Below, piece by piece: positions 37,401 to 52,100 of a stretch of 64,000 bases of DNA. The notes below the pieces were generated by a model. That model was not told the origin of the DNA, ran no database searches, and saw only the letters and a program-made list of their open reading frames with translations. Position 1 is the stretch's first letter; every line of letters begins with the position of its first letter. Where the stretch lies: NCBI GenBank assembly GCA_949316235.1, contig OX438748.1:32916836-32980835 (forward strand). Reading direction: 5' to 3'. Made by a program: the position numbers and the translations under genes. This DNA is from Oegoconia quadripuncta (taxonomy: Eukaryota; Arthropoda; Insecta; Lepidoptera; Autostichidae).

Positions 37401-40400
37401 TAGCAACCTTACCAATTGAACTATAAATCGAATCCGGAAATTCCTAGGACAGTGCTGAGTCACATCAATTATTGATAATATCACAGACTTACGATAGTGA
37501 GCAGTAACTTTAGTAACTTTACTTTAAAAAAAAAAATTACGATTTCAAGCATATATTTTTTTTAGGTCAGGATCAATGCTGATAGGCCGGTGCCTTTACA
37601 GCGTCAAGCGCCCAAGCGCGGAAGCGAAGCGCAATCCTCAGACTATATGCAACAGCACGAAAAAAGAAGTTTGCAACCGACACGCCTAAGGATGCCCTCG
37701 GGGGCTCGAACCTCGGCTTAGGGCATTGCATGGGGAATTTAAAACTAACGTGACTACCATCGCTTCTTAAACTCGGAGAGAAGACATTAATGCGTATGGA
37801 CCGGGTCATTGAAATATTCAAATTGGCATCACTTCATTGGTGTTCAAACGGGAGTTTGGAACCAATGGGAACTCAGTCATACACCGACTTCGTTGGTGAA
37901 CTGTCGTATCAAATGCTGATTTATGTGTTAAAAAATGCATAATTTTTTACAACATGATGTAAATTTACATTACCTTTATTGAAATTCATTTATGAATATT
38001 AGACCACTTTGCTAATATTGAATTGCCGAAGGTTTGTAAGTTATATTTAAAAAAAGACTTTACCTTCCGCTTTTTGAAGGACAGCGTCCGCCGCCATATT
38101 GTCCTGAGCAGCGCAGTCGGCTTGTACTGTTCTGTGTCCACTCGGCGCGCGTGCGCCTCGCTCATCACAGTCATCACTTTACAACCAACATTGTTTACAC
38201 TATCGCCGCCATCGTCGCACTTACGACCCTTAATGTTTACAATAAAACCGCCATGGGTTCACTCACGAACTTTAATGTTCACAATAAAACCTCCATCGGT
38301 TGACTCACGACTTTTATTATTCACAATAAAACTGCCATTGGTTCACTTACGACTTTTATTGTTCACAATAAAACCGTCATAGGTACACTTACGACTTTTA
38401 ATGTTCATAATAAAACTGCCATGGGTTCACTTACGAACTTTAATGTTCACAATAAAACCGCCATGGGTTCACTTAAAACTTTGAATATCACACCAACTAA
38501 TGCCATCGACTTACGACTCACATTAGTATTTGCTACAATTTATTCATTAATAACATTACCTACTCACTTTATTGGATTTTTCGGATTTGGCTAATTAGTG
38601 GTTAGGGTACGGAGTTGTGCAGGGAATACATTTAATGCGTTACGTAAGGAAAGGGTTGCTTCAGTAGCGATTGAAAATGAAATGAGGATGTTTTATTATT
38701 GATATTGAATAACTCCTTTCGTTATGTCACACGTTTAAGTATAAATATTGTGTATCAGCTCAACGTTTAAAATAAATATAGAGATCTAGAAATGACATGA
38801 CTGCACAAAATCACATCTTTGTAGGAAGCCTATGTCCAGCAGCGGACGTCTTTCGGCTGATATGATGATGGTTCAATCTCGTAGCGATACGCTGAGCGTC
38901 GTCTGCATAGCTCGCTGGGTGAATTTGAGCTATCTTAGTGCCCATGGGTAGAAGACCACGGTTTAGCGTATTCGCGTTATATCTACCACATGACGTCCAG
39001 AATATTCTGATTCCTATGTCCGTGTGCGTGTTTGTCCTTAAAACCCGGGCATTGTACAGTCTAAACGGCTGAATAATAATAATAATCCGACACTTATACG
39101 AATAATCTGGTCCCAAACTAAGCAAAGCTTGTACTATGAATACTAAATAACGGACAAACATACGTAAATATTTATATAAACATCCATGACTCAGGAATAA
39201 ATGTTTGTATTCATTACACAAACATTCACCTCTCGCGGGATTTGAACCCGCAACCTTTGGTTTCGTTGACAGGGTGGTTATCTACTACACCAACTGTCCG
39301 TCGTCGCATTTGATTGTCCTCCAGTAATAATCCAACGAGATTTATCTAAAATTTCGGCAAAAAATACCCAAAGGTAATTTTAGAGATAAGTTTATAATTG
39401 TATATTTTTAGAATTTTCCTTGTGTGTTTGTTCATAGTGCGTATGCTTACATGCAATAAAGTGTTATCAAAATTGTTAACCCAGTCTGAGTCCATTTCCA
39501 CACCAAATTTCATCAAAATGCATACATATTACGACCGATTGGTGTAGTGGATAGTGACACTGTCAGCGAAACCAACGGTTGCGGGTTCGAATCCCGCGAC
39601 GGGTAAATGTTTGTGTGATGAATATGAACATTTATTCCTGAGTCATGGATGTTTATATAAATATTTATGTATGTTTATCCGTTATCTAGTATCCATAGCA
39701 CAAGCTTTGCTTAGTTTGGGACTAGATGATTGGTGTAAGTGTCCGAAATATTTATTTATTATAGAAATATAGGTATATATATGCTCACGCCTGTTTCCCG
39801 TTATGGTAGGAAGACTATTGAGATCCACTTGCAATGATCCTCACATACTACTTTTTGTTCCACTCTCATCATAGCTTCATACACACTCGTCGGTTAGTGG
39901 TTAACCGCACCTGACCTTTTGTGAGTACGTCAGTCACTTGATTGACGTACGTACTTCTCGGTCGACCTATACCGACCCTTCCATCACGCTTTCGTTAACA
40001 CTAGAAAGACGGGTAGGGGTCAAATGACCCAATTTAAAATTGCATTGCTTATAAATCTTCTACTATTTATTGATATGGCTTGAAACTTCGTGACTTTTAA
40101 TGAAATAGCATGAATTCCATAATAATAGTGTCTACATAATAATACAAGTAACATGATGTGAATAAATGGTACGTCTACCTAAAAAGACGGTTGGGGTCAC
40201 TTGACGCTTAAAGGTCTTAGCATACGTGACGGGTAATTTCTCGGACGGAACGGAGACGGGACAGGTATAGTTCCTAACGTGAAAGTGGTTTTAAAACATA
40301 CGTACAGGACGGTGTTCAAACGATAGTCGTGCTAGTGCTGCAACCATATTTCAGCACAAAATGTTCGATTTTACTTTTGAAGAACTAGCAATGGTTGCCA

Positions 40401-43043
40401 TAGTATTAGATGAAGAAGATGCCATAACGATGTTTTTTCTATTGCCGTCCCGTTCCGCCCGTGTTTCTCGCCACGTGTATTTTATTGCTATGTTTTTAAA
40501 TGCAACGATGTCAAAAAATCGTCCCGTTCCGTCCGGCACGAGAATAAACACGTCACGTATGCTAAGACCTTAACTTGGGGTGTAGGCAATTATTCATATT
40601 CATTTATTTCTTTGTGATAAACAGGTACAATAATGATGCTAAGAATATAAAAATAGCTGGATCAATATGATCTACCAAATGGCATACAAAAAGAAAAATA
40701 AACAATACAAGTCCTAACATACACGGATTGTTAGTTTTGTTATGTAGGTATCACACAATTTACAACAATTATTATTTGCCTGGAGATGCACTACACTCAA
40801 CTTTTTACCTATGATGGATGTATTCAACACACAAACGAAATAAATTAATTAATAATTTGCTTGGCATAATACAATTAATTTACAATAAAAAGTTGAAGTA
40901 ATATTATTTATTATTGTGGGTAGTTTGTAATATTATATTCATAGATCAAAGTGTCTTTCTTTGTTCATTACTCCGTTTTCTGCCACAGAGTGAACTTTGT
41001 TATTTTTGTGACCATATCTCGGAAAAGATGAAACTCGCCCTGAAAATCAAGGGCTTGGAGACCATCTCGCTATGAAACACATGGAACGGTTTCTAAACAA
41101 ATGTAGAAAATGTGACTACAGTCAACTTTATCACATCAGTGGCACTAGCAGAGGACTTGCTTGGTAGAACTTGGTAGTACAAATACCTAAGTACAGACGT
41201 GACAGTGGAATGTCATGTAGTAGAAGATTTATAAAAAAAATATAACGTTGCACCTTTTTGAAACTACAGTTCTGAAAACTGAAAATAACAAATGCTCGTT
41301 GACTGTTTATCAAACTAAAAGGAATGAAAACGTGTTATTGTTGAGTAAATTACATAATACCGTTGATTGACGCTCATACCGAAAAGAAAAAACTGAAATT
41401 GTGACATTTTACAACTCTTCTAAATACGGTGTAGATGTTGTTGAATCAAAATGGCAAGAATACACAGTGTACGAGTAAAAGTAGGATCTGGAAGATGCCA
41501 TGTACAAGTTTTTTGTAATATTTTGGATCTAGCTGTTATAAATGCATGGGTTCAGTACTGATAAGTGATGAACGTGAAGGTGCGGAGAAGGGAATTTGGG
41601 TTGCGGGTTTGAATTCCCCGAAAGGTAAATATTTGTGTGATGAATATGAACATTGTATGGATTGGATGAATTGTAGTGATATATTTTATTTGTTCATATT
41701 ATTTAGTTAAAATTGTTTCTCATCACATATAGTACTTATTAATGTTTTGCATACCTATAAGATAACACTTTTTGAATTCAACATGCAGAACTTTCAGATG
41801 TACTTCACAATTAGGAAATGATTTGTGCTAACCCACTTAATTACTCGTATTGAATTCCATGAACATAGGTTTGCCTGGAAGAGATCGCTGTTAGCGATAA
41901 GGCCGCCTAATTTGTAGTGTCTATAAGATATTTAAATGTACCTTCCTTATTTAAACAATAAAGCGTATTTGATTGATTGATTGACTTATTCCCGAGTCAA
42001 GGATGTTCATATAAATATTTATGTATCTATCTTTATCCGTTATCTAGTATCGATAGTACAAGCTTTGCTTAGTTTTGGACTAGATGATTGGTGTAAGTGT
42101 CCGAAATATTTATTTATATTTATTATTATAACCGTCTCGTATGAGATTTTCATCGTTTTTTCATGGGGACATTTAGGGAAAATGTCCAAATCGTTTGGCA
42201 AGCACGTTTTGGCGATAGCAGATTTTTTAGGAGCTTTGCACCAATGACATTGCTGCTTATCTCTGTATTTACTACACCAACGGAAAGGAACGAGTTGCCT
42301 AATTCTACTCTGCCGGGAACCATTGTACATGTTAGTACGCACTTAATTATTCCATTTTAAATTTAAATTTTCTACATCAACAGCTACGTCTGCAGATGAA
42401 CCATAATCTATCACGCAGACCCAATGTAGATTAATGAATTTGGATCAGACTTGGACCACCTGAGAATCAGTTTCCCAGCTAACCCTTAAGCCATCAATTT
42501 GGCTTAACGACTGCCTTCAATTATAATTGTAAACCACAATATACCACTACACCACATAAAAACCGCGCAAAATTTAATGTTAGCTTTATCGTTAGTTCTT
42601 TGCTTATTTATTTAAAGTATGAGCTGACGGCGGATTGGTGTATTGGATAGTGACCCTGTCAGCGTAACCAACGGTTGCGGGTATGAAACCAGCCAGGGTT
42701 AAATGTTTTTATGATGAATACGTACCTACATTTATTCCCGAGTCATGGAAGTTCATATAAATAATTATGTATGTTTACCCGTTACTTAGTATCCATAGAG
42801 GCTTTGCTTAGTTTGGGACTAGATGGTTGGTGTAAGTGTCCGAAATATTAAAAAAAAAGAGAAAAAAATCTAATTATTAGTGGGAATATTATCTGGACTA
42901 TCTAATCTACCTATGTTCAGCAGTGAACGTCCTATGGCTGATATGTTGATGATAACAACATATAATTATTTTTAATAATAATAATAATGTCACATTTTTA
43001 ATTCTCGACGAAAAGTGACGGGTTTTATGAATTTGACGGCTTT

Positions 43044-43113
<70 letters not shown>

Positions 43114-46100
43114 AGTCTTTGTCCAGACGTATCTCAGCAATGCCTGGTCCGATTTATGGACGATTAACGATTATTTTATAGTAATAACTACACGTTACTT
43201 TAACTTAGTAAAGTGTACTACTGTAAACTTGTACCTATGCATCACCTCGGGTAATAGCTGAAAATCAGTGTTTTGTTCTTTGAACAATCTCATACACTGA
43301 GCTGTGACCCATTTGTACTGCTGCAGCACACATATGCTTTAGTTATAAGTTACTAATAGACATATTCTGTAGTTATACCTACATTATAAGTTTTATATAA
43401 AATTCTGCAAAACTTAATGTATGTGTGTGACTGGAGTAACAAATAAACGCTTTATCTATCTATCTATTTTTAAACACTGGTTTTTTTTGGTTTATTTGGA
43501 TGATATAGCTTTTGTCAGAGATTTTCTAAATTTTCAAATTATTCATATTTTAAATTTTTTCACTATAATGTAATTTTAGTCAGCTCGCACTTTAACTGCA
43601 CCTTTAAATAGTTCTCCAAAATTTTAACACACACATTTAACGAAGCTCAAAATTCGCCGAATCTCACAATCACGTCGAATATACATTTTTATTGCCCAAC
43701 CGCTATCAAAGGCCGAAATACAACTAAAAGGCCATATCACCTTCTATAACGTTAAACGACTAAATCCTCTTGCTCTATCTAAAAAGGTTGTTATCAATAC
43801 AAATAAACACGTAACACTATATCGGAGCTCTGATATCATATGTCAGTATAAGCGTGTACAGTAAGTCAACTTTAAACAAAATGTACCAAGGTGGCACGTG
43901 TTACGGGCGGACAACAATTGAGAGCCGAGACGAAAACTGTTTGGGACGGGTACAGATGATTGCAAAAGTCTTAAAGGGTCGATTAGATGTCACTTAGTAA
44001 GGTAAGTCCTAAGGGACCAGATTCATTTTAACAACAATGCATTAAGCATTCAATTTGTATTAATTACGTAGATAATAAAAAACAGGATTTATGCTTGTGA
44101 CCAAGCGTTTCGAAAACACAAAATTCAAAGTTAGTGAACATATAAACGGCTTACGTAATGTACTTTATATAGAATCACGAAACATTGAGTGATGTTTGAA
44201 CCAAATATGATCTAGTGATGATAAGTTTTAGATTTTTAAAGTATACATTAGTTTAGGAATAAAATGGAAATACATAAGTTTTTGTGTGCTCGAGAAGTGG
44301 GATGAGCTATATCGACTTATGCAAACAAACGATGGAGCAGGATGGAGATCTGACGGCCTATCGCCCCCTCAATTCAAAACAAATCAAAAATGCTTTATTT
44401 TGTAGGTACACAGGGTACACTTAAAATAGTCAGATTTTACATTTTTAAAGCTACTGTTTGGTAAAGGTTAATTTCCCCTGAGAAGAACAAGCAAGAAACT
44501 CGAGAGATTGCTCTTTAAAAAAAGAGGTTTTTATACTACAAAATTATTAATTATTATTTAATATTATAATGTTTCATTATTAATTGTGAAATAGCCTGGT
44601 TATACGAACGGGCTGGTAATGTCCATGAATGTTCATCATCTAAATTGTACAGTCTGAAAAAGATACAAATTTACAGCTCCGCATGTTTTCTTAGGACATT
44701 ATAAATGTTTTTTGATAGTACTTAAGTATATTGTTGTAGTCAGTTGTACTTAATGGCTGTAACTAAGTAAAAACTTAATTTATATTCTGCAGGTCTGTAA
44801 AAGTTTCAGACTGTACTAATACTACTATAATGCCTTTCACAATATCGAAAGCACTTTATGTTACAACTGTACAAAAAATCGTTCTATTTCACCTTGTTTG
44901 TTATCACAGAGTCTTAATTAGTTTGATAATGGAGAGAGTAACACGTGTAATGTCTATAGCGTAAGTATAGCAGAATGTATTTATTGGCACGCATTGAAAT
45001 TCCTGTCAGTCAACTTTTTTTTCTTTTTTAAATAATGATAATGAATAATCAATTTTGGTTAACGAATTGATACATTGACATTTTTAATAATTAAATGTTT
45101 ACGTCGTAATAACTTACGTAATAATTAAATTTAATATAACATCTGAATGTACAATATTTACTCATGCTCTTACAAATAAACTATCTTTATCTTTATCTTT
45201 ATCTTTATCTTTATCTTTATCTTTATCTTTATATTTATCTTTATCTTTATCTTTATCTTTATCTTTATCTTTATCTTTATCTTTATCTTTATCTTTATCT
45301 TTATCTTTATCTTTATCTTTATCTTTATCTTTATCTTTATCTTTATCTTTATCTTTATCTTTATCTTTATCTTTATCTTTATCTTTATCTTTATCTTTAT
45401 CTTTATCTTTATCTTTATCTTTATCTTTATCTTTATCTTTATCTTTATCTTTATCTTTATCTTTATCTTTATCTTTATCTTTATCTTTATCTTTATCTTT
45501 ATCTTTATCTTTATCTTTACGTCGCGCGAGATTATATCTGTCCTGTTCATTCGTTTGGACAAAATATACAACTATCTCACTCTCACGTCGAGTCGCACGC
45601 GACTAACGATGTCATGCCGGGGGTTGGTCTACCACTACCAATTGCAATATCTACGAGAGGCAGAAACTGATCACTGGTTCAATTTACAAATAGTATCAAA
45701 GTATTGAACAATATTAGTTTAAAGTTACAAAAGACAAGGAAATTAACACCTTATGTACTACAAAAATGACGCATTGTATTCTATTAAACAGGTGTATGTA
45801 ATTGAAAATACAATTAGAGGAACAGAATTGCTAATTATGTTTATCTAGTCTAATTATAATTGTTATGGTTTGATATATTATTGGGAAAATATTGAATGGT
45901 TTTAATATGGTTTACCTTATAAAATGTATAGCAATAACTGTCAGGGTCTTAATTGCCACTTAAACTTTATTCTGATTGGTCAGATTTTAATGAAAAGGTG
46001 TGTAAGAATAAGAATAAGAATAAGAATAAGAATAAGAAAACTTTATTTGATCCATTTAGCGACACTTAAAAAATACATTTAATTGTTACCTATGTACTAT

Positions 46101-49100
46101 GTGTATGTGTATGGAGTTTCTTCTATCTATCGCTTAGTAAGGTGGTTCAAAGTGGCTCGAAAGATGGCGCTAACAGATGGGGCCTCTTATTTCTTACATT
46201 TTAATTTAATTTCTACGTTGTCCAGAGCCACGCCTAAACTTAAAAACAAAAATATATGTAAAAAAAAAAATCGTTAGCCATTGGAAAGTCGCCCATACTG
46301 TCTTTGGTGGCAGCAACTACTCTACAGGGGGGGACTGAAAATCAGCAACACTGCTGAGTCCCTACCCATTCATCACAATACTGTGGTTCTCGATTCTATG
46401 TATGCTTGCGTTTTTTTTCTTTTTTGTGATGAATAAATACCTTTTATTATTATTATTATTATTATTATTATCACTTTTTCTTTCTAACCAGAGTGAATAG
46501 GCGTGGGTTCGCGTGCTTCATCTTCGACCACATCGTCACTTTCCGTCAGGTGAGATTGTGGTCAAACGCGAATGCAGTCAATCATAAAAAAAAACAAACC
46601 ATTTAAATAACCATGTCGACTTTCAATAAGTGAAGTTTTTTGACATTTGATTCTTTTTGATCGTATTTAGACAAAAATAACTATTATAGGACATAAATTA
46701 ATGAAAATCGAAAATTGCAATAATTTCTTAATTTTTCATTAATTATCAATTTATTCTATAATAATAATAATTGGTTCAATAATTTAATTAGGTATATTTT
46801 ATTAACTGAATCCAATATGTTACGGGAATAATCTTACACAATATTCATTTACCAATAACGTTAGGTTTTAATTTGATAACACCAAACACATTTTAAAATT
46901 CCATTTATCCCACGGCGAATTTTTTTTATGTGTGTGTGTGTGTGTGGATGCAAATAAATACTTATCTATCTATCAAAGTAAATTGGTTATTTTCAATTGG
47001 TGGAGGTGTAACACAAGTCGGTGACCTACCAGGTGACTTAAAACATTAACGGTTGTCAGGAAGAGATCGCTACACACCTTTGATCATCTGTATATATTGT
47101 TACTCTGTTTATATTTTTAAGGTACAATAAAGAATTTTTCTTCTTCTTGTTGACAGTCAGGTGGACACTAGTCTTTTTTTTATGCATGACGGGTTCGTAC
47201 TTCGTTCAATCACGCGATGTTAAGTGAAGATGTGGTCGAAAGTGGAAGCGTACTGACCCGGAAACCCCAACACATTTGGGGGACTGGCTTCTTATCTCTG
47301 ACAACCGGAACACAACAATGCTATTAACATTGCTGCTTCGCAGCAGATTTAGATAAGATGGTGGTAGCTAGCCAGGCGGACATTTAAAATGCCCTACCAC
47401 CAACCAAACCGAGTACTTAAACATGTAACCCACTGGGGATCGAACCCGCGACCTCCGAATCGTAAACACAATGTTCTTTACATTGAGCCACGGAGGCGGT
47501 TGACGCAAATGCACCAGTTCGTAATAATAATGCAACTGAAATACGAAAAATTTCACAAATCCCTTTAAATGTCACAATAAAAACAAAATTAATAAAATTT
47601 CAACAATTCAAGACACCCATTCCTACAACTGTACCACGTATACCTTTTTGCATTTGATCACTGAATATGGTACCACGTCAGCGCCGTATAAGTAAGTAAG
47701 TGGATACGTCTATCCATTAGACGTTTATCCTCTTATCTTTACTTCTGGGACGCTTAGTGGTACTAAATTTAGCGATCACGGCTAATTATTGGGTCGTTAC
47801 CTATGAAAGTGAAGTATTTTTTCTTCATTAATCATATGTACCAATCCCTGCGATTTTCAAAGCTATATCCAAATTTATTTTTTATTTGGAAAATTGAATA
47901 TTATTTCAAGGTTTCACATGAAATATTTTTTAATTTGTGTGCTAAATCACATAATTTAAAAAAAATTTGAACAGAGCTCTTTACATGTGCTTCCCATAAT
48001 CATTTCTTAGATTCGCTGAAAATTTATAAAGTGGTTACTTTTAATAATTAACGCTGACTATAGTTAACTTAATGTTATCCGATAATACACACAAAGTTTA
48101 GCTAAATTTGGATTTGCCGTTCCCAAAAAAAAAAAAAAAATGTTTGTATGGAGAAAACAGTCTTAATAATATTCTTCATACAAAACGCCAATTTCATAGG
48201 TAAGGACCTAATATTAGCGACCGAACGCGAAAATGTTTATGTGATACGACGACAGAACGTCACTACTGTACCTACCTCATTGCAACAACAAACTACATGA
48301 TGTTAACAAAGTCATAATTTATGTAAATATTTCACAGCCCGTATGGAGATAATACAATTATCCATGACTAGATTTAGTTCCAGTATCCGTCTATTCAATG
48401 GGGGTTTTGTTACGACCAACTTTAAACCTACTGATAAGTAAGAGGATGAAGGCTCAGGACCGTATCAATAAATCGATCTTGAGATTGAGATCGGGTCTCA
48501 GTCTCAATATTTTTTTATGTTGTTTTATAACATGCAACAGAACAACGGTCATCTCAATCTTAAGAACGGTTTATTAATGCGGGCCTAAGATGCCTTTAAA
48601 TAAATTTAAAACAACCATTAAACGGAAACTATGTGCCAAAGGCTATTATAAAATTTCTGACTATCTGGATGATAAGAATGCGTGGACATGAACCGCACGT
48701 CTTCGTCGAATCATACATTTAACAATTATTCCAAATTGTATTTGTATTGACTTATTTAAAAAGAGCAACCCCTGAGTTTCTTGCTCGTTCTTCTCTGGGG
48801 AGACTGCCTATAGTGAATGAGCGATAACTGTATGTCATAACGATTTCAAATGTTATTCTTATAACTTAGGAAATACAACATTTGATTTGATTTGATTTGA
48901 ATACTCTGACAGAGACACCCTACGACTGTGACAGTAAAACTGAAGAGGCCATCAATTAAAGTCAGTTAATTTTGTCTTGGTTTAATCTAAACTACGTTAT
49001 ATTGACGACCGATTAGTGTAGTGGAAATGTGACTCTGCGAAAGCAATGGTTGCGGGTTCGGATCTTGCTAGGGGTAAATATTTGTGTAATGAATTCTAAC

Positions 49101-52100
49101 ATTTATTCCCGAGTCATCATCACATACACAATTCTAAAAAAAAAAAACAATTATAAACTTATCTCTAAAATTACCTTTGGGTATTTTTTGCCGAAATTTT
49201 AGATAAATCTCGTTGGTGGTGTAGTAGATAACCACCCTGTCAACGAAGCCAAAGGTTGCGGGTTCAAATCCCGCGAGAGGTGAATATTTGTGTAATGAAT
49301 TCTAACATTTATTCCCGAGTCATGGATGTTTATATAAATATTTATACATGTTTTTCCGTCATCTAGTGTTCATAGTACAAGCTTTGCTTAGTTTGGGGCT
49401 ACATAATTGGTGTAAGTGTCCGAAATATTTATTTATTATTATTTATTCCTTCTTTCACATAGGCATCGCCATTAAATGGTATTTATGTAGAATTAAAAAT
49501 ATAATTATATGATTGGAGGGATTGATATAATATCACTTGACCACCACCACACTTGGATTGAGGCCGAAGATGGAAGCTCCGAAGATTAGGATTGGCCGTC
49601 TTATCTCAAACAGCCACTGACTAGCCAACATGACATCTAAAAATGTCCTACCACCGACCAAACCGAGTATCTGCTAAACATGTAACCAGCTGGGAATCGA
49701 ACCGGCGACCTTCGTTTTGTAAACCTTATGTTGTATACAATGAGGCGGTCGAATGTGGGATGCCCTCAGTTAAATGTAGTGGAGACGGCATCGGCCAGAG
49801 GAGGAACTTTATCGCGGAAATTTGTTTATCCCTTGGGACCTACTCACTTTATAGGGATAAAAATATCCTGTCTTAGTACCAAATATATATTATAAAGGTA
49901 TATTCTACCTGTGTGCCAAATTTCATCCAAATCCGTTCATCCGTTTCGCCGTGATTGAACAACAAACAAACATCCAAACATTCGTATTTATAATATTAGC
50001 TAGAAAGATTCTCTTCCCATTTCGCCAAATATCACCAACTAGTTCTGACTAGCTGATAATCAATACAAGCAAAGCTATCAGTGACTCACTAGTATGCTAA
50101 TTTATGTAATAAGCATAAAATTTCGTTATGCTATTTATAACTTTTGGATTATTCATTGGAGGAAAACGCAGTCCCCATAATGAGTCAGAGCTCGAAGAAT
50201 GACAAATACGAACTTTCTTTTAGGATTACACTTTCTTAAGGGATTCCATAAAAACTTCAGAGTTCCAAAACTTCATTCAACACCCAATACAACCTATGTA
50301 TGAGGTCCTTACCTATGAAATTGGCGTTTTGTATGAAGAATTTCAATAAGACTGTTTTCTCCATACAAACATTTTTGATTTTTTTTTTTGGGAACGGCAA
50401 ATCCAAATTTAGCTAAACTTTGTGTGTATTATCGGATAACATTAAGTTAAGTATAGGCAGCGTTAATTTTTAAAAGTAACCGCTTTATAAAAGTTTCAGC
50501 AAATCTAAGAAATGATTATGGGAAGCACATGAAGAGAGCTCTGTTCAATTTTTTTTCATTATGTGATTTAGCCCAGAAATAAAAAAATATTTCATGTGAA
50601 ACCTTGAAATAATATTCCATTTTCCAATTAAAAAACAAATTTGGATATAGCTTTGAAAATCGCAGGAATTGGTACATAATATGATTAACGAAGAAAAAAA
50701 ACTCCAATTTCATAGGTAAAGACCCAATATTACTTATTATTAGCTTTTAGGCTTTTCGTGTGCAGTTCAGAGTTATATTTCGATTTATTCTGTTTAAAGA
50801 GAAATCCTAATTTAACAAATAAAGGCGCCACTGGACGGAATTAACACGCTTAAAAGTGGTCACCCATCCCAGGACTGACAGCGCCAAAGATTGTTTAACT
50901 TTGTTATTCGAATATGAATAACGAATGCGACTGCGCCACGTTAGATCCAGCATAATACTATGAAATAATTAATATCAGTGTACGGAAAAATGACAACTAA
51001 CTCCAAATTTGTTTTTTATTTGGAAAATGGAATGGAAATTTCAAGGTTTCACATGAAATGCTTCCCATAATCATTTCTTAGATTCGCTGAGACTTTTATA
51101 AAGCGGTTACTTTTAATAATTAACACTGCCTATACTTAACTTAATGTTATCCGATAATACACATAAAGTTTAGCTAAATTTGGATTTGCCATTCCAAAAA
51201 AAAAAACAAAAATGTTTGTATGGAGAAAAGAGTCTCGATGAAATTCTTCATACAAAACGCCAATTTCATAGGTAAGGACCTAATACTTACCTATACAGCG
51301 TTGATAACGATTATTTTCCAAAATTCACGATTATATAAAAAGACGCAGTTTTTATCAATAATTTGAAATTCACGAAAAGAACCATAGTTATAGCTATTTA
51401 TGTACTGTCTATGTATAATTAGAGTTTAGGCTTCTCGAATGCAGCTCAGAAGAGAGCGACTTTTTTGATTAATTCTGTATTAAAAACAAATGTCAACCTA
51501 TCCAATGAGACCACTGGACGGAATAAACGATCTTAAGAGCATGCTCAATGGAAGGCAGTCGCTAAGCCAAGTCGGTAGCCGTCACCTAACTACCACCATC
51601 TTATGTGCCTGCCGCCAGCAGCAATGATGACATTGTTATGATCCGGCTGTTTATGATAAGGTAGCCAGCCGCCAATCGTTAAACCAAGTCGATGGCCATG
51701 ACTTGGGCGGGTTGAAAACAGTCAGTCTTGTGTCCAATCTGACACAAGCCAAGGCATGGAACTCCCCTCCGGCGTCAGTCTTTACTGAGTCCTACAACCT
51801 TGGGATCGCGTGCTTCATCTTCGACCACATCGTCACTTTCCATCAGGTGAGATTGTGGTCAAACGCGAATCCAGTCAATCATAAAAAAAAACCGTCCTGG
51901 GCCCGCTTAGATAATCATATCCTATCCATAGTGATAAGGGTTGTGCCAACAGTGGGGAAGTGTAAGGCTGATGATGGACTAACAAAGTCGAAAGGTAAGT
52001 GCAAACAAAAATATAGGACATTAGACACTTCAAATATTTAGTAGAATTGAGATTTATCCGTTAATTACCAATCCAATGCATATTAATATCACTGATATAT

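Noticed and set aside
38023..38382. 119-codon plus-strand frame with a 14-residue repeat
   Set aside because: The repeat comes from the 42-bp minisatellite and the frame begins in the antisense of the candidate exon; no similarity to a known protein.
42907..43261. Frames with HTHT or VCVC repeats
   Set aside because: Translation of the TG microsatellite.
45164..45670. Long frames reading LYLY or KIKI repeats on both strands
   Set aside because: They are translations of the CTTTAT microsatellite, with no start context or domain.
49895..50005. Possible Helitron end
   Set aside because: No TC start or CTRR hairpin end; the words fit an RTE-type LINE 3' UTR better.
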